Origin: an uncultured Acidimicrobiales bacterium
GTDB taxonomy: Bacteria; Actinomycetota; Acidimicrobiia; Acidimicrobiales; CALAML01
Assembly: GCA_937925845.1 (NCBI GenBank)
Contig: CALAML010000266.1
Location: 1 to 36,839, forward strand
Length of the DNA: 36,839 nucleotides
Reading direction: 5' to 3'
The notes beneath the pieces are model-generated. The model searched no databases. It was not told the origin of the DNA and saw only the letters and a program-made list of their open reading frames with translations. Numbering within the stretch: the stretch's first letter is position 1; each line of letters begins with the position of its first letter. Made by a program: the position numbers and the translations under genes. Below are positions 1-8,661 of this stretch, piece after piece.

Positions 1-163
1 GCGAGAACGAGAGCCCGTCAGCGCGCAAACGATCGTGCGCCGGTAGGGCAACATCGTTGGGAAGCCAGTCGTTGCGGCGCTCCTCATCTGACACGATCAT
101 CAAGATGTTGGGTCGGCGTGATGACGGGCGCTGGTCTGACGGCGTGGTCTCGGATTCTGGCAT
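1..163 (-). CDS. Sulfatase family hydrolase, N-terminal fragment
   Basis: Reading the minus strand from the ATG at 163 gives 54 codons that run off the window edge with no stop. After about 16 polar residues comes RPNILMIVSDEERR, then a stretch ending LPAHDRLRADGLSFS. This is the classic start of the alkaline phosphatase-like sulfatases: RPNIL plus a beta strand, an Asp that helps bind the metal, then a helix reading 'D.L...G..F'. Sulfatases cleave sulfate esters, usually using a formylglycine made from Cys or Ser. That catalytic site lies beyond the window edge, so the exact substrate and activity cannot be judged. No signal peptide is seen, so a cytoplasmic enzyme is likely. It is divergent from the gene at 346, and the 182 bp between them must hold both promoters; no clear promoter boxes were found there. 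Confidence 0.75.
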   Translation of the reverse strand, partial: MPESETTPSDQRPSSRRPNILMIVSDEERRNDWLPNDVALPAHDRLRADGLSFS

Positions 164-345
164 GACCTGGGTTTTACCGCAGTGAGGGGCCCGTTGGAGG
201 ATGCCGTGGATGCAGTACAACCTTCGGCTCAGCCCGCGGCAGCGCCCTGACGGGGTGGTCTCCCTGATGTCAACCGGTCAACCGCAATAGATACTTGTGC
301 TAGCGGGCACTCCCCTCCCGTTCAATTCGCCAAAGGAAACCTCTC

Positions 346-1767
346 ATGTCAGGTCCCTTTCCCAATCGCTCCAACGACCGCTCCGACGATCGAACACCTC
401 ACAAGAACCCGATGGAGATGGTGGCGATGTCGCTCCTGGGCCTTGGCGCGCTGGTCGGCGGCGTCTTCTTCGGCCGAGCCATGTTCGCCGACGACGCCCC
501 CGATACCGGAGGGACCGAGGTGGCCGTCAGTACCGATGGGGAGAATGGCGGCCTCGACGAAGGTAGCGATCAGGTCGGCGACGACCCTCTTGAGGTCGAG
601 GAAACCGACGGATCGGCTGGATCGGATGATCCTGATAGTTCGGTGGACTCGACCGCCTCCGATGATGGCGAAGCGGATGGCGATGGTCCGGAGGAACCCG
701 ACAACTCGGCTGCCAGCGATGGCGAGAGCAGCAACGCCGATGACGATGGCTCCGATGACAATGGCTCCGATGACAATGACTCCGATGGCTCCACCGACGA
801 GACCGATGGCACCGAGGGCGAGACCCCCGGCCCGGGAGACGTGCCGAGTGCCGATGACCTGACTCGGGCGGTCAACATTGTGGAAGTCGCCCGCGACGAC
901 GTGGCACTGTTCGCCGTGGCCGACCCGACCACCTCCGGCTGTGCGGGTGGGCCCGGCTACCGACTCTGGGCGCAGACGGACGACGGTGCGGATCCCATCC
1001 CCGGCGTAGCGTCGGGCAACTTTGTCTTCCGGTCGATTCCTGAATACCGCGAGGGTCCCCAGATCGTGGCCGGACTGGTCGACCGTTGTGACGGCGAGGC
1101 TCGCATTTACACCGGTGGATTCGCCGGGCCCACAGGGTTCAACGACCTTGCCGAAATTTCGCCCCAGGGGTTCCAGGGCAAGGTGATCGATGCCGCCTGG
1201 GATCTCGTGGCCAAGCAGCTGGTGATTTCGGCTGTTGATGTCGACGGCACCGAGTACGAGATTGCCGTGGCCGAGCCGACGGGCGAAATCGTCTGGCAGC
1301 GGGAGGTGAACGGACCCTGTGTTGAAGGTGCATCGTTGGAGCCCAACCCGGAACTCCCCCAACGGATCGACAACACCCGCCTCGCAGTGATCTGGGCTGC
1401 CAGTCGGTGCGACTACATCGGGCTTCTGGCGCTCACCAGCGACGACTTCTCCCCTGGCTTTGGTGGGGCGACCGCCCTCGAAACGTTCGAGTCCGGCGGC
1501 GCCGACCTTATGGCGATCCTGGTTCGCACCTTCGAACTCGACGGGGCGGTCACCCTCGAAGATCGATTCCCGGGCGAATGGCGTTTCCCGACCGCGGCGG
1601 CCCGCCTGCCGGGTGACTACACCGATGAGGACCTTGCCGACCTCGAACGGCTGGCCGAAGTGGCCGGCGCCGCCAACAGCATCCTCGATCCCGACCGCGG
1701 CTACACCGGCTACCGGGCCGGCATCAACGAGGTCGGCCAGTGGACGTTCTTTGTAGCCGGCGACTGA
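346..1767 (+). CDS. Membrane-anchored protein with acidic Asp/Ser-rich linker, unknown function
   Basis: This is a 473-residue protein of no recognised family. A short polar N-terminus precedes one hydrophobic segment at about residues 26-45, which suggests a single membrane anchor with the rest outside the cell. Residues about 50-165 are a highly acidic linker dominated by Asp, Gly, Ser and Glu, with short repeats such as GSDDNGSDDND. Residues about 175-473 form a globular part with a few Cys residues and alternating beta-like stretches, perhaps propeller-like. The start is supported by AAAGGAAA a few bases upstream. A family A palindrome follows 28 bases after the stop. The acidic linker resembles that of the lipoprotein at 9469, so both may span the cell wall. 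The function is unknown. Confidence 0.8.
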   Translation: MSGPFPNRSNDRSDDRTPHKNPMEMVAMSLLGLGALVGGVFFGRAMFADDAPDTGGTEVAVSTDGENGGLDEGSDQVGDDPLEVEETDGSAGSDDPDSSVDSTASDDGEADGDGPEEPDNSAASDGESSNADDDGSDDNGSDDNDSDGSTDETDGTEGETPGPGDVPSADDLTRAVNIVEVARDDVALFAVADPTTSGCAGGPGYRLWAQTDDGADPIPGVASGNFVFRSIPEYREGPQIVAGLVDRCDGEARIYTGGFAGPTGFNDLAEISPQGFQGKVIDAAWDLVAKQLVISAVDVDGTEYEIAVAEPTGEIVWQREVNGPCVEGASLEPNPELPQRIDNTRLAVIWAASRCDYIGLLALTSDDFSPGFGGATALETFESGGADLMAILVRTFELDGAVTLEDRFPGEWRFPTAAARLPGDYTDEDLADLERLAEVAGAANSILDPDRGYTGYRAGINEVGQWTFFVAGD

Positions 1768-1795
1768 TCGGGCCTCGGCGCTACGATCCACCGCT

Positions 1796-1826
1796 CCTCC
1801 GAGGTGAATGTGGTTCACCTCGAAGG
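1796..1826. repeat. Family A palindromic repeat, copy 1
   Basis: Two 13-nt arms, CCTCCGAGGTGAA and TTCACCTCGAAGG, flank a 5-nt spacer (TGTGG), with one mismatch between arms. The same design recurs at 7626 and 7690. It lies just after the stop of the gene at 346 and has no T-run, so it is more like a dispersed REP-type element than a standard intrinsic terminator. Confidence 0.75.
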
Positions 1827-2016
1827 AGCCTCATCTCCGACTTGGCCGTAGCGCTGTGCCAGGACGGTAGCGGGTCCCCCGAGCGGGTATTTGTCTCCCC
1901 CACCCAGGTGATATGCCCCCAAAACACGCGGATATGCGCCTATATTGAGATCATTCGTTATCTCCGCTCACAAGCGGCGTCTCGCCGCATGACTTGCGGA
2001 CGAAAGGTAGAAACAC

Positions 2017-2301
2017 ATGATCATCGCAGGAGTTGTTAGCTTTATCGGGGGCGTTATCGGCGCCATTATCGTCGGTGCGCTTGTCGGCCTCGCGGCCCGG
2101 GCTGCCATTCCCGGCGAAGACAAGATGACCATGCCGATGACCATCGGCCTTGGCATCGGTGGTGGCTTTGTCGGCGGCATCATCGGCAACATTCTCGGGA
2201 TCGGCAATGGCCCGATCAGCGGCTTCATCCTCGCTGTGGTTTGCGCCGCTGGCCTTCTGTTTGGCTACAACAAGTTCATCAAGGGCAAGGCTGTCGCCTG
2301 A
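2017..2301 (+). CDS. GlsB/YeaQ/YmgE-type small membrane protein (transglycosylase-associated family)
   Basis: This 94-residue protein is almost entirely made of glycine-rich hydrophobic segments. The pattern is an N-terminal helix rich in GG and GA, a short polar loop (ARAAIPGEDKM), then two more helices with GIGGGFVGGIIGNILG and a positively charged end (FIKGKAVA). This matches the Transgly_assoc / GlsB-YeaQ-YmgE family, small inner-membrane proteins linked to general stress in other bacteria; the molecular role is not known. Length and layout are normal for the family. GAAAGG lies about 10 bases before the ATG. The 249 bp upstream is AT-richer than its surroundings and probably contains the promoter, but no confident boxes were found. 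Confidence 0.85.
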   Translation: MIIAGVVSFIGGVIGAIIVGALVGLAARAAIPGEDKMTMPMTIGLGIGGGFVGGIIGNILGIGNGPISGFILAVVCAAGLLFGYNKFIKGKAVA

Positions 2302-2333
2302 CCCGTAGGGCCGATCGAATCTATGATCGGTCC

Positions 2334-3098
2334 ATGACCTATCCCGAGCTTCGGCTCGAATCGACCGAGCCGACGTTTGATGATCCGGAAGCCCTCCGGA
2401 ACCATCAAAAACGTCGGCTCGCTCTCGCGTATCGGGTCTTTGGGGCGTTCCGATGGGGCACCCAGGGCGACGGCCATATCACCGTGGCCGACCCCGAAGC
2501 TCACGATCACCTGTGGCTGCTGCGCTACGGCGTGCCGTTCAGCCAAGCCACGATCGCCGATCTGGCCCTGATCAACCCCGCTGGCGAAGTGGTTGAAGCC
2601 CAGCACCCGCAGGCCGAAATCAACCCGGCGGCCTACTTTATTCACTGGCCGCTGCATCACCATCGCCGCGATGTCGTCGCCGCAGCCCACACCCACACCG
2701 CCTATGGCACGCCATTCTCAGCTGAAGTCCGACCGATCGAGCCCATCACCCAAGAGTCGTGCGCCTTTATCAACGACCAGGCGATCTTCGATGACGAAGA
2801 AGTCGACATACGCAGCATCGACGGTGGCCATCGCATCGCCGCCGCGCTCGACGACAACAACACGATCATCCTTCGCAACCACGGGATACTGACCGTTGGC
2901 GACAACATCGACGCCGCCGTCGGGCTGTTCATCATGGCGGAACGGGCCGCCGAAGCGGAGATGAAAGCCCGCGAGGCCAAGCCCATTTCGACAGACGCGG
3001 CGCTGACCACCCGTGGTCATGATTCGCGACGAACCGGTTGGATCGTCTTCAACTACGCCCTGCGAACCCTGGTACCCGACCCCACCGTCGTCGACTGA
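2334..3098 (+). CDS. Class II aldolase/adducin family protein
   Basis: The 254-residue protein has the class II aldolase/adducin fold. The zinc-site motif HTHTAYG lies near residue 122, and the third His is in ILRNHGILTVG near residue 182. Family members act on phosphorylated sugars (fuculose- or ribulose-phosphate) or on other small substrates; the substrate here cannot be read from the sequence. The open frame continues 31 codons further upstream, but that part overlaps the end of the GlsB-type gene and looks like the wrong frame of it, so the ATG at 2334 was chosen. It begins 32 bases after the GlsB stop and could be co-transcribed with it. Confidence 0.85.
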   Translation: MTYPELRLESTEPTFDDPEALRNHQKRRLALAYRVFGAFRWGTQGDGHITVADPEAHDHLWLLRYGVPFSQATIADLALINPAGEVVEAQHPQAEINPAAYFIHWPLHHHRRDVVAAAHTHTAYGTPFSAEVRPIEPITQESCAFINDQAIFDDEEVDIRSIDGGHRIAAALDDNNTIILRNHGILTVGDNIDAAVGLFIMAERAAEAEMKAREAKPISTDAALTTRGHDSRRTGWIVFNYALRTLVPDPTVVD

Positions 3099-3253
3099 TC
3101 TCGGCCCACCTTCGGCAAGCAAAACCCAGCCGATCGACCCCGCCTCTGGCTGGTTCATTTGCTGCTGGATCAGCGCAAAGATGGGTGATAACGTCGTTCT
3201 CGGTAGCAACACCATCCCTCGATTCACTCCCCCGCTCCCGCCCGAGGCTCCCC

Positions 3254-5542
3254 ATGCGATCACTCCCCCAGTCCCAAAACCGCCCTTTTTCGCGCCTGCG
3301 CAGACCAGCGAGTTTGCGCCGCGGCCCCGCAGCCGCTGGCGTGGTTCTTTCCATCATCCTGACCCTCGTTTTCGCCAGCACGGCGAGCGCTCAACGGGTT
3401 GGCACCGACGACATCTACCGCTCTGGTCCGGACTTCGTGTGGGACGTGCAGACGATCGACACCAACACCACTCACGCTCGATTCAGTCGAGCGCTGATCT
3501 ACGACTTGGAAGAGCTGAACGGCCGGGTCTACGCCGCGGGCCAGTTCCTCGAAGCGCGCTCTCCGCAAGGCGCGATCGTACGTCGCCCCTACCTAGCGGC
3601 GTTCAACGTCGACACCGGCGCATTGATCACCGAATTCCAACCCAGCCTCGAAGCGCCGGCACTGTCACTTGACACCTACAACGGTCAACTCCTCGTAGGT
3701 GGCGAGTTCCCTGGCGGACTCCGGCTACTTAACGCAACCACCGGCGCCCGGATCTCAAGCTTTAATCCCAACTTCACCAACTTCGGCACCACCCGTCCCG
3801 CCGTCTGGGACATCGATGTGGTGGGCAACTCTCTGTACGTGGGTGGCAGCTTCAACCGAGCCGGGGGCGTCTCGTTGGACAACCTGGCCAGGCTCAACCT
3901 TCCGAGCGGATCAGTGGATTCCAGCTGGCGACCACGCACCATCGGCGTCGCCGATGGCACCCGCAACTCAGGCGGAAAGAGCGTCTACGGCATCGCCGTC
4001 GACAACAGCCGCGGCCGAGTGTACGTGGCCGGACGGTTTGATCGGGTCAACAACAACGCCGAAGCCGACAACTTTGCCATCGTCGCTACGTCCAACGGCC
4101 AGGTCATCACGTCGCTGCCGCAGGGACCACCGCGTTTCGCAATCAACCACGATCAGTGTGAGAACGACGGCCGCTCCTGTATGGAGTTCGACAACCACTA
4201 CCTCGACGTCCAGTTCGAAGGTGACCGCGTCTACATCGGCGGCGAAGGGCACACCACCATCCGTATGCGAGCGAGCGACCTCCGCGTCCTTGACTTCACC
4301 CACACCCAACAGGCGGTCGGCGATCTTGCCCGTGGCGGCGACACGCAGGTCATCCATATCGGCCGCGACACCGTATGGAGTGGTTGTCACTGCTTTGGTT
4401 CAGTCGACGTGTTCGGCCCACTGTCCGAGCTCAGCTCGGGCGAGGACTACCGGGCCTTCACCCGCGAGTTTATGACCACCGACCGCCAATCCGTGCGGGC
4501 CATCTTCGGTCAAAACAAGTCCGACGGCCGACTCCGGCCGCAGGTGTTCGACCTCAGCGGTCAGGCCGGATCCTTTGCGTTGCTTGAGGATTCCCGAGGT
4601 CGGCTGTGGTCGGGAGGCCAGTACGAGAGTGGGGGTGGCCGCCGACTCACCGGCCTCGCCCGCTACAGCCGCCCCGGTGACGTTGGAGGCGGGGCCACCC
4701 CTGTTGCTCCGAGCTCGTGCACCGCGACCGTACAGAACGGTGGGATCCGGATCGATTGGAACCGGGCCAACAATGACAACGCCGACAGCTTTGTCGTCCG
4801 CCGGAGCCGCGATAACGGCTCCTTCTTCTGGGCCGGTCGGACCGGTAGCGGCACCACCTCGTTCTCCGACACCCGCACCAGCGTCGGCGCCAGCTACCGC
4901 TACACCGTCGAGGCCCAGCGTGGAACCGCCCGTTCCGCCACCCGGGCCTGCACGCCAAACCCGATCGTCTTTGGCGGTGCGTCACCGGTCGCGCCTTCGA
5001 GTTGTCGAGTTTCGCTTTCGGGCAACAGCATTCAAGTGAGCTGGACCCGAGCGGCAAACGACAACGCCGAGCGCTTCGTCGTCCGGCGCTCGCGCAACGG
5101 CGGCAACTTCTTCTGGGCCAACCGCACCAACGCCCCGGGCACCGCCTGGACCGACACCAACACTTCACCCGGCAGCTCCTACCGCTACACCGTGGAGACC
5201 CAAGCCGGCGGAAACCGGTCCACCACTCGATCCTGCACCCCGAACCCCATCGTGGCCGGTGGCGGTCCAGCCCGCCCAGCCAGCTGCTCAGTGTCGGTGG
5301 TTAATGGCTCAGTGCGTGTCACCTGGGTCCGGGGCGCAAACGACGCTGGTGACTCAGCGGTAGTGCGGCGCTCGCGCAACGGTGGCAGCTTCTTCTGGGC
5401 CAACCGCACCAGTGCACCGGCGACCAGTTGGACCGATAGCAACGTGTCGAGTGGCTCGGCTTACAGCTACACCGTCGAATCCCGGAGCGGAGGCACATCG
5501 TCGGCAACCCGCACCTGTTCCCCGAGCCCGGTTCGCCCCTGA
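3254..5542 (+). CDS. Secreted beta-propeller protein with three C-terminal fibronectin III-like repeats
   Basis: The 762-residue precursor starts with an Arg-rich n-region and a hydrophobic stretch ending in FASTASAQ, a clear Sec signal peptide with cleavage near residue 46. Residues about 50-470 hold repeats such as RVYAAGQF, LYVGGSFN and RVYVAGRFD, each followed by strand-rich segments, typical of delta-60-like propeller blades in secreted proteins. The last ~280 residues are three tandem fibronectin III-like domains, each about 90 residues, with shared VVRRSR, SFFWA and YRYTVE motifs and one Cys near each end. The repeats are also alike at DNA level. The frame is open further upstream, but the ATG at 3254 directly precedes the signal peptide. 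A surface-binding or polysaccharide-interacting role is plausible but not proven. Confidence 0.85.
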   Translation: MRSLPQSQNRPFSRLRRPASLRRGPAAAGVVLSIILTLVFASTASAQRVGTDDIYRSGPDFVWDVQTIDTNTTHARFSRALIYDLEELNGRVYAAGQFLEARSPQGAIVRRPYLAAFNVDTGALITEFQPSLEAPALSLDTYNGQLLVGGEFPGGLRLLNATTGARISSFNPNFTNFGTTRPAVWDIDVVGNSLYVGGSFNRAGGVSLDNLARLNLPSGSVDSSWRPRTIGVADGTRNSGGKSVYGIAVDNSRGRVYVAGRFDRVNNNAEADNFAIVATSNGQVITSLPQGPPRFAINHDQCENDGRSCMEFDNHYLDVQFEGDRVYIGGEGHTTIRMRASDLRVLDFTHTQQAVGDLARGGDTQVIHIGRDTVWSGCHCFGSVDVFGPLSELSSGEDYRAFTREFMTTDRQSVRAIFGQNKSDGRLRPQVFDLSGQAGSFALLEDSRGRLWSGGQYESGGGRRLTGLARYSRPGDVGGGATPVAPSSCTATVQNGGIRIDWNRANNDNADSFVVRRSRDNGSFFWAGRTGSGTTSFSDTRTSVGASYRYTVEAQRGTARSATRACTPNPIVFGGASPVAPSSCRVSLSGNSIQVSWTRAANDNAERFVVRRSRNGGNFFWANRTNAPGTAWTDTNTSPGSSYRYTVETQAGGNRSTTRSCTPNPIVAGGGPARPASCSVSVVNGSVRVTWVRGANDAGDSAVVRRSRNGGSFFWANRTSAPATSWTDSNVSSGSAYSYTVESRSGGTSSATRTCSPSPVRP

Positions 5543-5567
5543 GACAGCCGCCATCAGCGGGCACTAG

Positions 5568-6470
5568 TTACTGCGGCAACGCCTGAGTGAGCGTTGCCGC
5601 AGGGGCAAACACGTCACCGATATCGGTGATTCGTTCCAGTACCTCGGTGGCTTCAAAACGGAGAAGTTGGCCATCTGCGCCTAGCTCCACTTCATCCCAG
5701 GTCACCGGTGTCGACACCGTGTGGTCCGACTTGATCCGAAGCGAATAGGCCCCAATGGTTGTTTTGTGACGGCTGTTCTGGGACCAATCGATAAATACCC
5801 GCCCAGCACGGATCGACTTCGTCATCCGAGCCACCACCAGCTTCGGATGGTGCTTGGCGAGAAGGTCGGCGACGGTATGGGCGAATGCGCTCGTCTCGCG
5901 GAAACTCATGCCTTCCCCCGGAGCGGGGTTCAGCGGCAGGTACACCTGCAACCCCTTGTTGCCCGAAGTCTTTGGGAACAATTCGAGCCCGAGTGGGGCG
6001 AGTGACTCTCTCAGGAGGAGAGCCACCTGGCAACAATCGGCCATGCCGGCCGGCTCCCCCGGGTCCAGATCGAACACCACCATCGTCGGGGTGTCGGGAT
6101 CGTCGGCTCGGGCCAGCGGAGCGTGCAGTTCCAGCGCGGCCAAGTTTGCCGCCCAGGTGAGGGCGGCAACCGTGCTCAGCATGCAGTAATCGATCTCTTC
6201 GGAAGCCTCGGCCGAACTGCGTGCGGTGTCAATCCACTCGGGCGCCCACTCGGGGCAGCGCTTGGTGAAGAAGATCTGACCATCAACCCCATCGGGTGCT
6301 CGGCGAAAGGTGAGCCCCCGATCGCCAAGGTGGGTTAACAACACCGGGGCGACACGAACGTAGTAGTCCAGTACCTCGCCCTTGGTGAAGCCAGTACCGG
6401 GGTACAACACCTTGCTGAGGTTCGACAGCTTCAGCCGCCGCCCCTCAATTTCGACCATCTGGTCAGCCAT
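5568..6470 (-). CDS. ligD: LigD-type polymerase domain protein (primase-polymerase, non-homologous end joining)
   Basis: At 300 residues, this is a free-standing polymerase (PolDom) module, without the ligase and nuclease parts of full LigD. The catalytic acidic pair is FDLDPG (Asp134, Asp136) and the third acid is Asp228 in FIDWSQN. The nucleotide-binding SG-x-KG motif is present as SGNKGLQVYLPL (169-180). In the family this normally reads KGLHV, so the usual His is Gln175 here. Such enzymes add nucleotides, often ribonucleotides, at double-strand breaks bridged by Ku. The gene starts 12 bases after the Ku stop, so the two are surely one operon. No ATP-dependent ligase domain is present in the window. 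The last codons lie in a 12-bp hairpin. Confidence 0.92.
   Translation of the reverse strand: MADQMVEIEGRRLKLSNLSKVLYPGTGFTKGEVLDYYVRVAPVLLTHLGDRGLTFRRAPDGVDGQIFFTKRCPEWAPEWIDTARSSAEASEEIDYCMLSTVAALTWAANLAALELHAPLARADDPDTPTMVVFDLDPGEPAGMADCCQVALLLRESLAPLGLELFPKTSGNKGLQVYLPLNPAPGEGMSFRETSAFAHTVADLLAKHHPKLVVARMTKSIRAGRVFIDWSQNSRHKTTIGAYSLRIKSDHTVSTPVTWDEVELGADGQLLRFEATEVLERITDIGDVFAPAATLTQALPQ
5571..5602. terminator. Perfect 12-bp hairpin at the convergent gene ends
   Basis: The arms CTGCGGCAACGC (5571-5582) and GCGTTGCCGCAG (5591-5602) pair perfectly around an 8-nt loop. It lies 28 bases after the stop of the secreted protein and inside the final codons of the LigD-type gene. There is no T-run on either strand, so a bidirectional terminator is inferred from position and stem strength only. 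Confidence 0.5.
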
Positions 6471-6482
6471 GAGGCCAATACG

Positions 6483-7472
6483 TTAGGCCGACTTCTTCTT
6501 TGCTGTCGCCTTCTTCTTGGCCGTGGTCTTCTTCTTAGCTGCAGCCTTCTTTTTGGTGCTGGCCTTCTTCTTCGAAGTCTTCTTGGCCGTGGCCTTCTTT
6601 TTCGACGCTGCCTTCTTGGCTGGCGGGGCGTCCTCGACCTCATCTTCGTCGGCCACCACATCGGCGCCGGACTTCATCGCTTCCATATCCTTCTTGGTGG
6701 CGGCGACACTCGCCTCAAGCGCAGCCATGATGTCGATCACCACCGCTTCTTCATCGGCCTCGGTCGCGGCCGGCACCGCTTCCTTGCCGTCGGCCTTTCG
6801 CTCGATCATCTCGAGTACCGCCTCGCGATAGGTGTCGCGGTACTGGGTGGCGTCGAACTCGGCCGAGAGGGAATCAATCAGCTGCTGGGCCATGGCCAGC
6901 TCGGCGTCCTTGACCTCAACGTCGTTCAGCGCCTCGAAGCTGTCCAAGCCGGAGAGGTCGTTGACCTCATCGGCGTAGTGCATGGTGTTGAGCACCATCA
7001 TCCCGTCGAGGACCCGGATCGTGGCCACATATTGCTTACCCCGCATGATCAGCCGGGCGATACCAACCTTGCCGGACTCTTCGAGGGCCTGCATCAGCAA
7101 CGCATAAGGCTTCAGCGTGGCCACATCGGGAGCCAGGAAGTAGGGCTTGTTGAAGTAGATCGGGTCCACCTCTTCAGCGTCGATGAAGCTCTCGATCTCG
7201 ATGGCTCGGTTCTCTCGCGCCTCCAAGGCCTCGAGTTCCTCGGGCTCGATGATCACGTAGTCGCCGCTCGGGAGCTTGTAGCCCTTGACCAGATCATCGC
7301 TGGTGACCTCCCGCCCATCATCGGCGGTGACCTTTTTCTGCCGGATGCGGGAGTTGGTCTCACGGTCGATCTGGTTGAAGCTGACCGACTTTGTGGACAC
7401 GCCGCTGTAGAGCTTGACCGGAATACTCACCAGTCCAAAGCTGATCGCTCCTGTCCAGATTGGTCGCGCCAT
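6483..7472 (-). CDS. ku: Ku protein, DNA end-binding, with lysine-rich tail
   Basis: The protein has 329 residues. The N-terminus MARPIWTGAISFGLVSIPVKLYS is the hallmark of bacterial Ku, and the core continues through GDYVIIEPEEL, YFNKPYFLAP and the YRDTYREAVLEMIERK region (bridge and dimer core). Ku forms a ring on DNA ends and recruits LigD for non-homologous end joining. After an acidic spacer (about 248-272), the last ~60 residues are an almost pure Lys/Ala/Thr tail with AKKK and SKKK repeats. Such tails occur on some actinobacterial Ku proteins and help DNA binding. The LigD-type polymerase follows at 12 bases. A closely similar tail sits on the wax ester synthase at 18810, which is unexpected. 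Confidence 0.96.
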   Translation of the reverse strand: MARPIWTGAISFGLVSIPVKLYSGVSTKSVSFNQIDRETNSRIRQKKVTADDGREVTSDDLVKGYKLPSGDYVIIEPEELEALEARENRAIEIESFIDAEEVDPIYFNKPYFLAPDVATLKPYALLMQALEESGKVGIARLIMRGKQYVATIRVLDGMMVLNTMHYADEVNDLSGLDSFEALNDVEVKDAELAMAQQLIDSLSAEFDATQYRDTYREAVLEMIERKADGKEAVPAATEADEEAVVIDIMAALEASVAATKKDMEAMKSGADVVADEDEVEDAPPAKKAASKKKATAKKTSKKKASTKKKAAAKKKTTAKKKATAKKKSA

Positions 7473-7625
7473 CGGTAGTCCTCCTCGGCTCTGCGGGTCG
7501 GGTCCCCAAACCAGTTTTCACCATAGGGCCAGCTAACGCCATTGGTGCGTGATCCACCGCACACAGTGGCGAACCTATCGGCGCCATCAGCGCCGACACG
7601 AGCACCCGACCAGGCCCGACCCCCA

Positions 7626-7656
7626 CCTTCAAGGTGAACGCCATTCACCTTGAAGG
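7626..7656. repeat. Family A palindromic repeat, copy 2
   Basis: The arms CCTTCAAGGTGAA and TTCACCTTGAAGG match perfectly (13 bp) around the spacer CGCCA. It lies in the gap between the exonuclease III gene and Ku, 34 bases from copy 3. The compensating differences from copy 1 (C-G replaced by T-A pairs in both arms) support selection on pairing. Confidence 0.8.
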
Positions 7657-7689
7657 AGCTGAAGCCGCCGAATCCACCTCCGAGGTCCA

Positions 7690-7720
7690 CCTCGAAGGTG
7701 AACATGATTCACCTTGAAGG
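7690..7720. repeat. Family A palindromic repeat, copy 3, containing a stop codon
   Basis: The arms CCTCGAAGGTGAA and TTCACCTTGAAGG are nearly perfect around the spacer CATGA. The minus-strand TGA stop of the exonuclease III gene (7709-7711) lies inside its right arm. Together with copy 2 it forms a tandem pair downstream of that gene. Confidence 0.8.
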
Positions 7721-8611
7721 AGGGGTGAGGTCGATGCGGAGTGGGGCGTGGTCGGAGCCTCCCGGTTTGGCTCGTTCAGGACGGTCGATGACCAGCATTT
7801 TGGCTTCGGCGGCCAGCCCCGGGGTGGCGAGGAGGTGGTCGAGCCTCCAGCCGCGGTCGCTTTCGTAGAAGTCACCTCGACGGTTCCACCAGGTGAAGCC
7901 GGTTTGGTCGGCACCAAGTTGTTGGCGGACCAGGTCGACCAAGCCGACCTGCAGCAGAGAACCGAATGCCTCCCGTTCCACCGCACTGGTGAGGTTGCGC
8001 TTCCGATAGTGATGCGGATCCCACACGTCAAGATCGGTCGGCGCCACATTCAGATCGGCAAGCACCACCGTCGGACGACCCAGAGCTCTCTGACTCCCCT
8101 TCTCTCCGCTGACCTCTGTTCCCTCAGCCTCGGGTCCGTTCCCGCGAACCTCGGACCCACTGTGATCTCTGACCGCATCGCCATCGGCAGCGATAACCGC
8201 ACCGAGATACTGCAACCAGGCCAGCTTGAAGCGATGTTCATCGGTTCCGACCTTGCGACCATTCGGGGCGTACCCCACATGGACTCGCATCCCGGCGATC
8301 GTGGCCGATATCAAGCGGGGCTGATCGAACGGCGCCACCACACCCTCGACCGCCCCCCGCACGTCTGCGATCGGCAGCCGACTCGCAAGCGCCACACCAG
8401 CACGACCCGGCTTGCCGTTGGTAGCCACCTCGTAGCCGATCGACGCTAGACCTTTCCTGGGGAACTCGGCATCGGACACCATCGTCTCCTGGAGACCGAT
8501 CACGTCGACTTCGTTCGCCTCCAGCCAGTCCAACACCTGCCCCTCGTGAGAGCGGAACGAGTTCACATTCCAACTCGCGAGGCGGAGCGCGGCCGGACTC
8601 TCCAACGTCAA
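7709..8611 (-). CDS. xth: Exodeoxyribonuclease III (AP endonuclease, Xth family)
   Basis: About 300 residues from the proposed start. The EEP-fold catalytic residues are all present: ASWNVNS (Asn), GLQET (metal-binding Glu), LADLNVAPTD (Asp/Asn pair), RLDHLL (Asp) and GGSDHAPL (His). The enzyme cuts DNA at abasic sites and trims 3' ends in base excision repair. The frame stays open to 8746, but that extension overlaps the neighbour and is His/Arg-rich, so it looks non-coding. A TTG at 8611 after GGTCGGGGG is the best start, though a nearby TTG at 8605 is possible. A polar insert of about 40 residues, rich in Gly, Glu and Ser, sits before the LADLN motif. Placement next to Ku suggests a repair cluster. 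Confidence 0.9.
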   Translation of the reverse strand: MTLESPAALRLASWNVNSFRSHEGQVLDWLEANEVDVIGLQETMVSDAEFPRKGLASIGYEVATNGKPGRAGVALASRLPIADVRGAVEGVVAPFDQPRLISATIAGMRVHVGYAPNGRKVGTDEHRFKLAWLQYLGAVIAADGDAVRDHSGSEVRGNGPEAEGTEVSGEKGSQRALGRPTVVLADLNVAPTDLDVWDPHHYRKRNLTSAVEREAFGSLLQVGLVDLVRQQLGADQTGFTWWNRRGDFYESDRGWRLDHLLATPGLAAEAKMLVIDRPERAKPGGSDHAPLRIDLTPPSR

Positions 8612-8661
8612 GATCCCCCGACCCTGAACGATGGTCTCAACGTTGCGGTGTTGGTCGGTGC

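Noticed and set aside
349-1818. Long minus-strand ORF (489 codons) opposite the acidic protein
   Set aside because: It is the mirror of Asp/Ser-rich codons, has repetitive non-protein-like composition, and the plus strand has a proper start and membrane segment.
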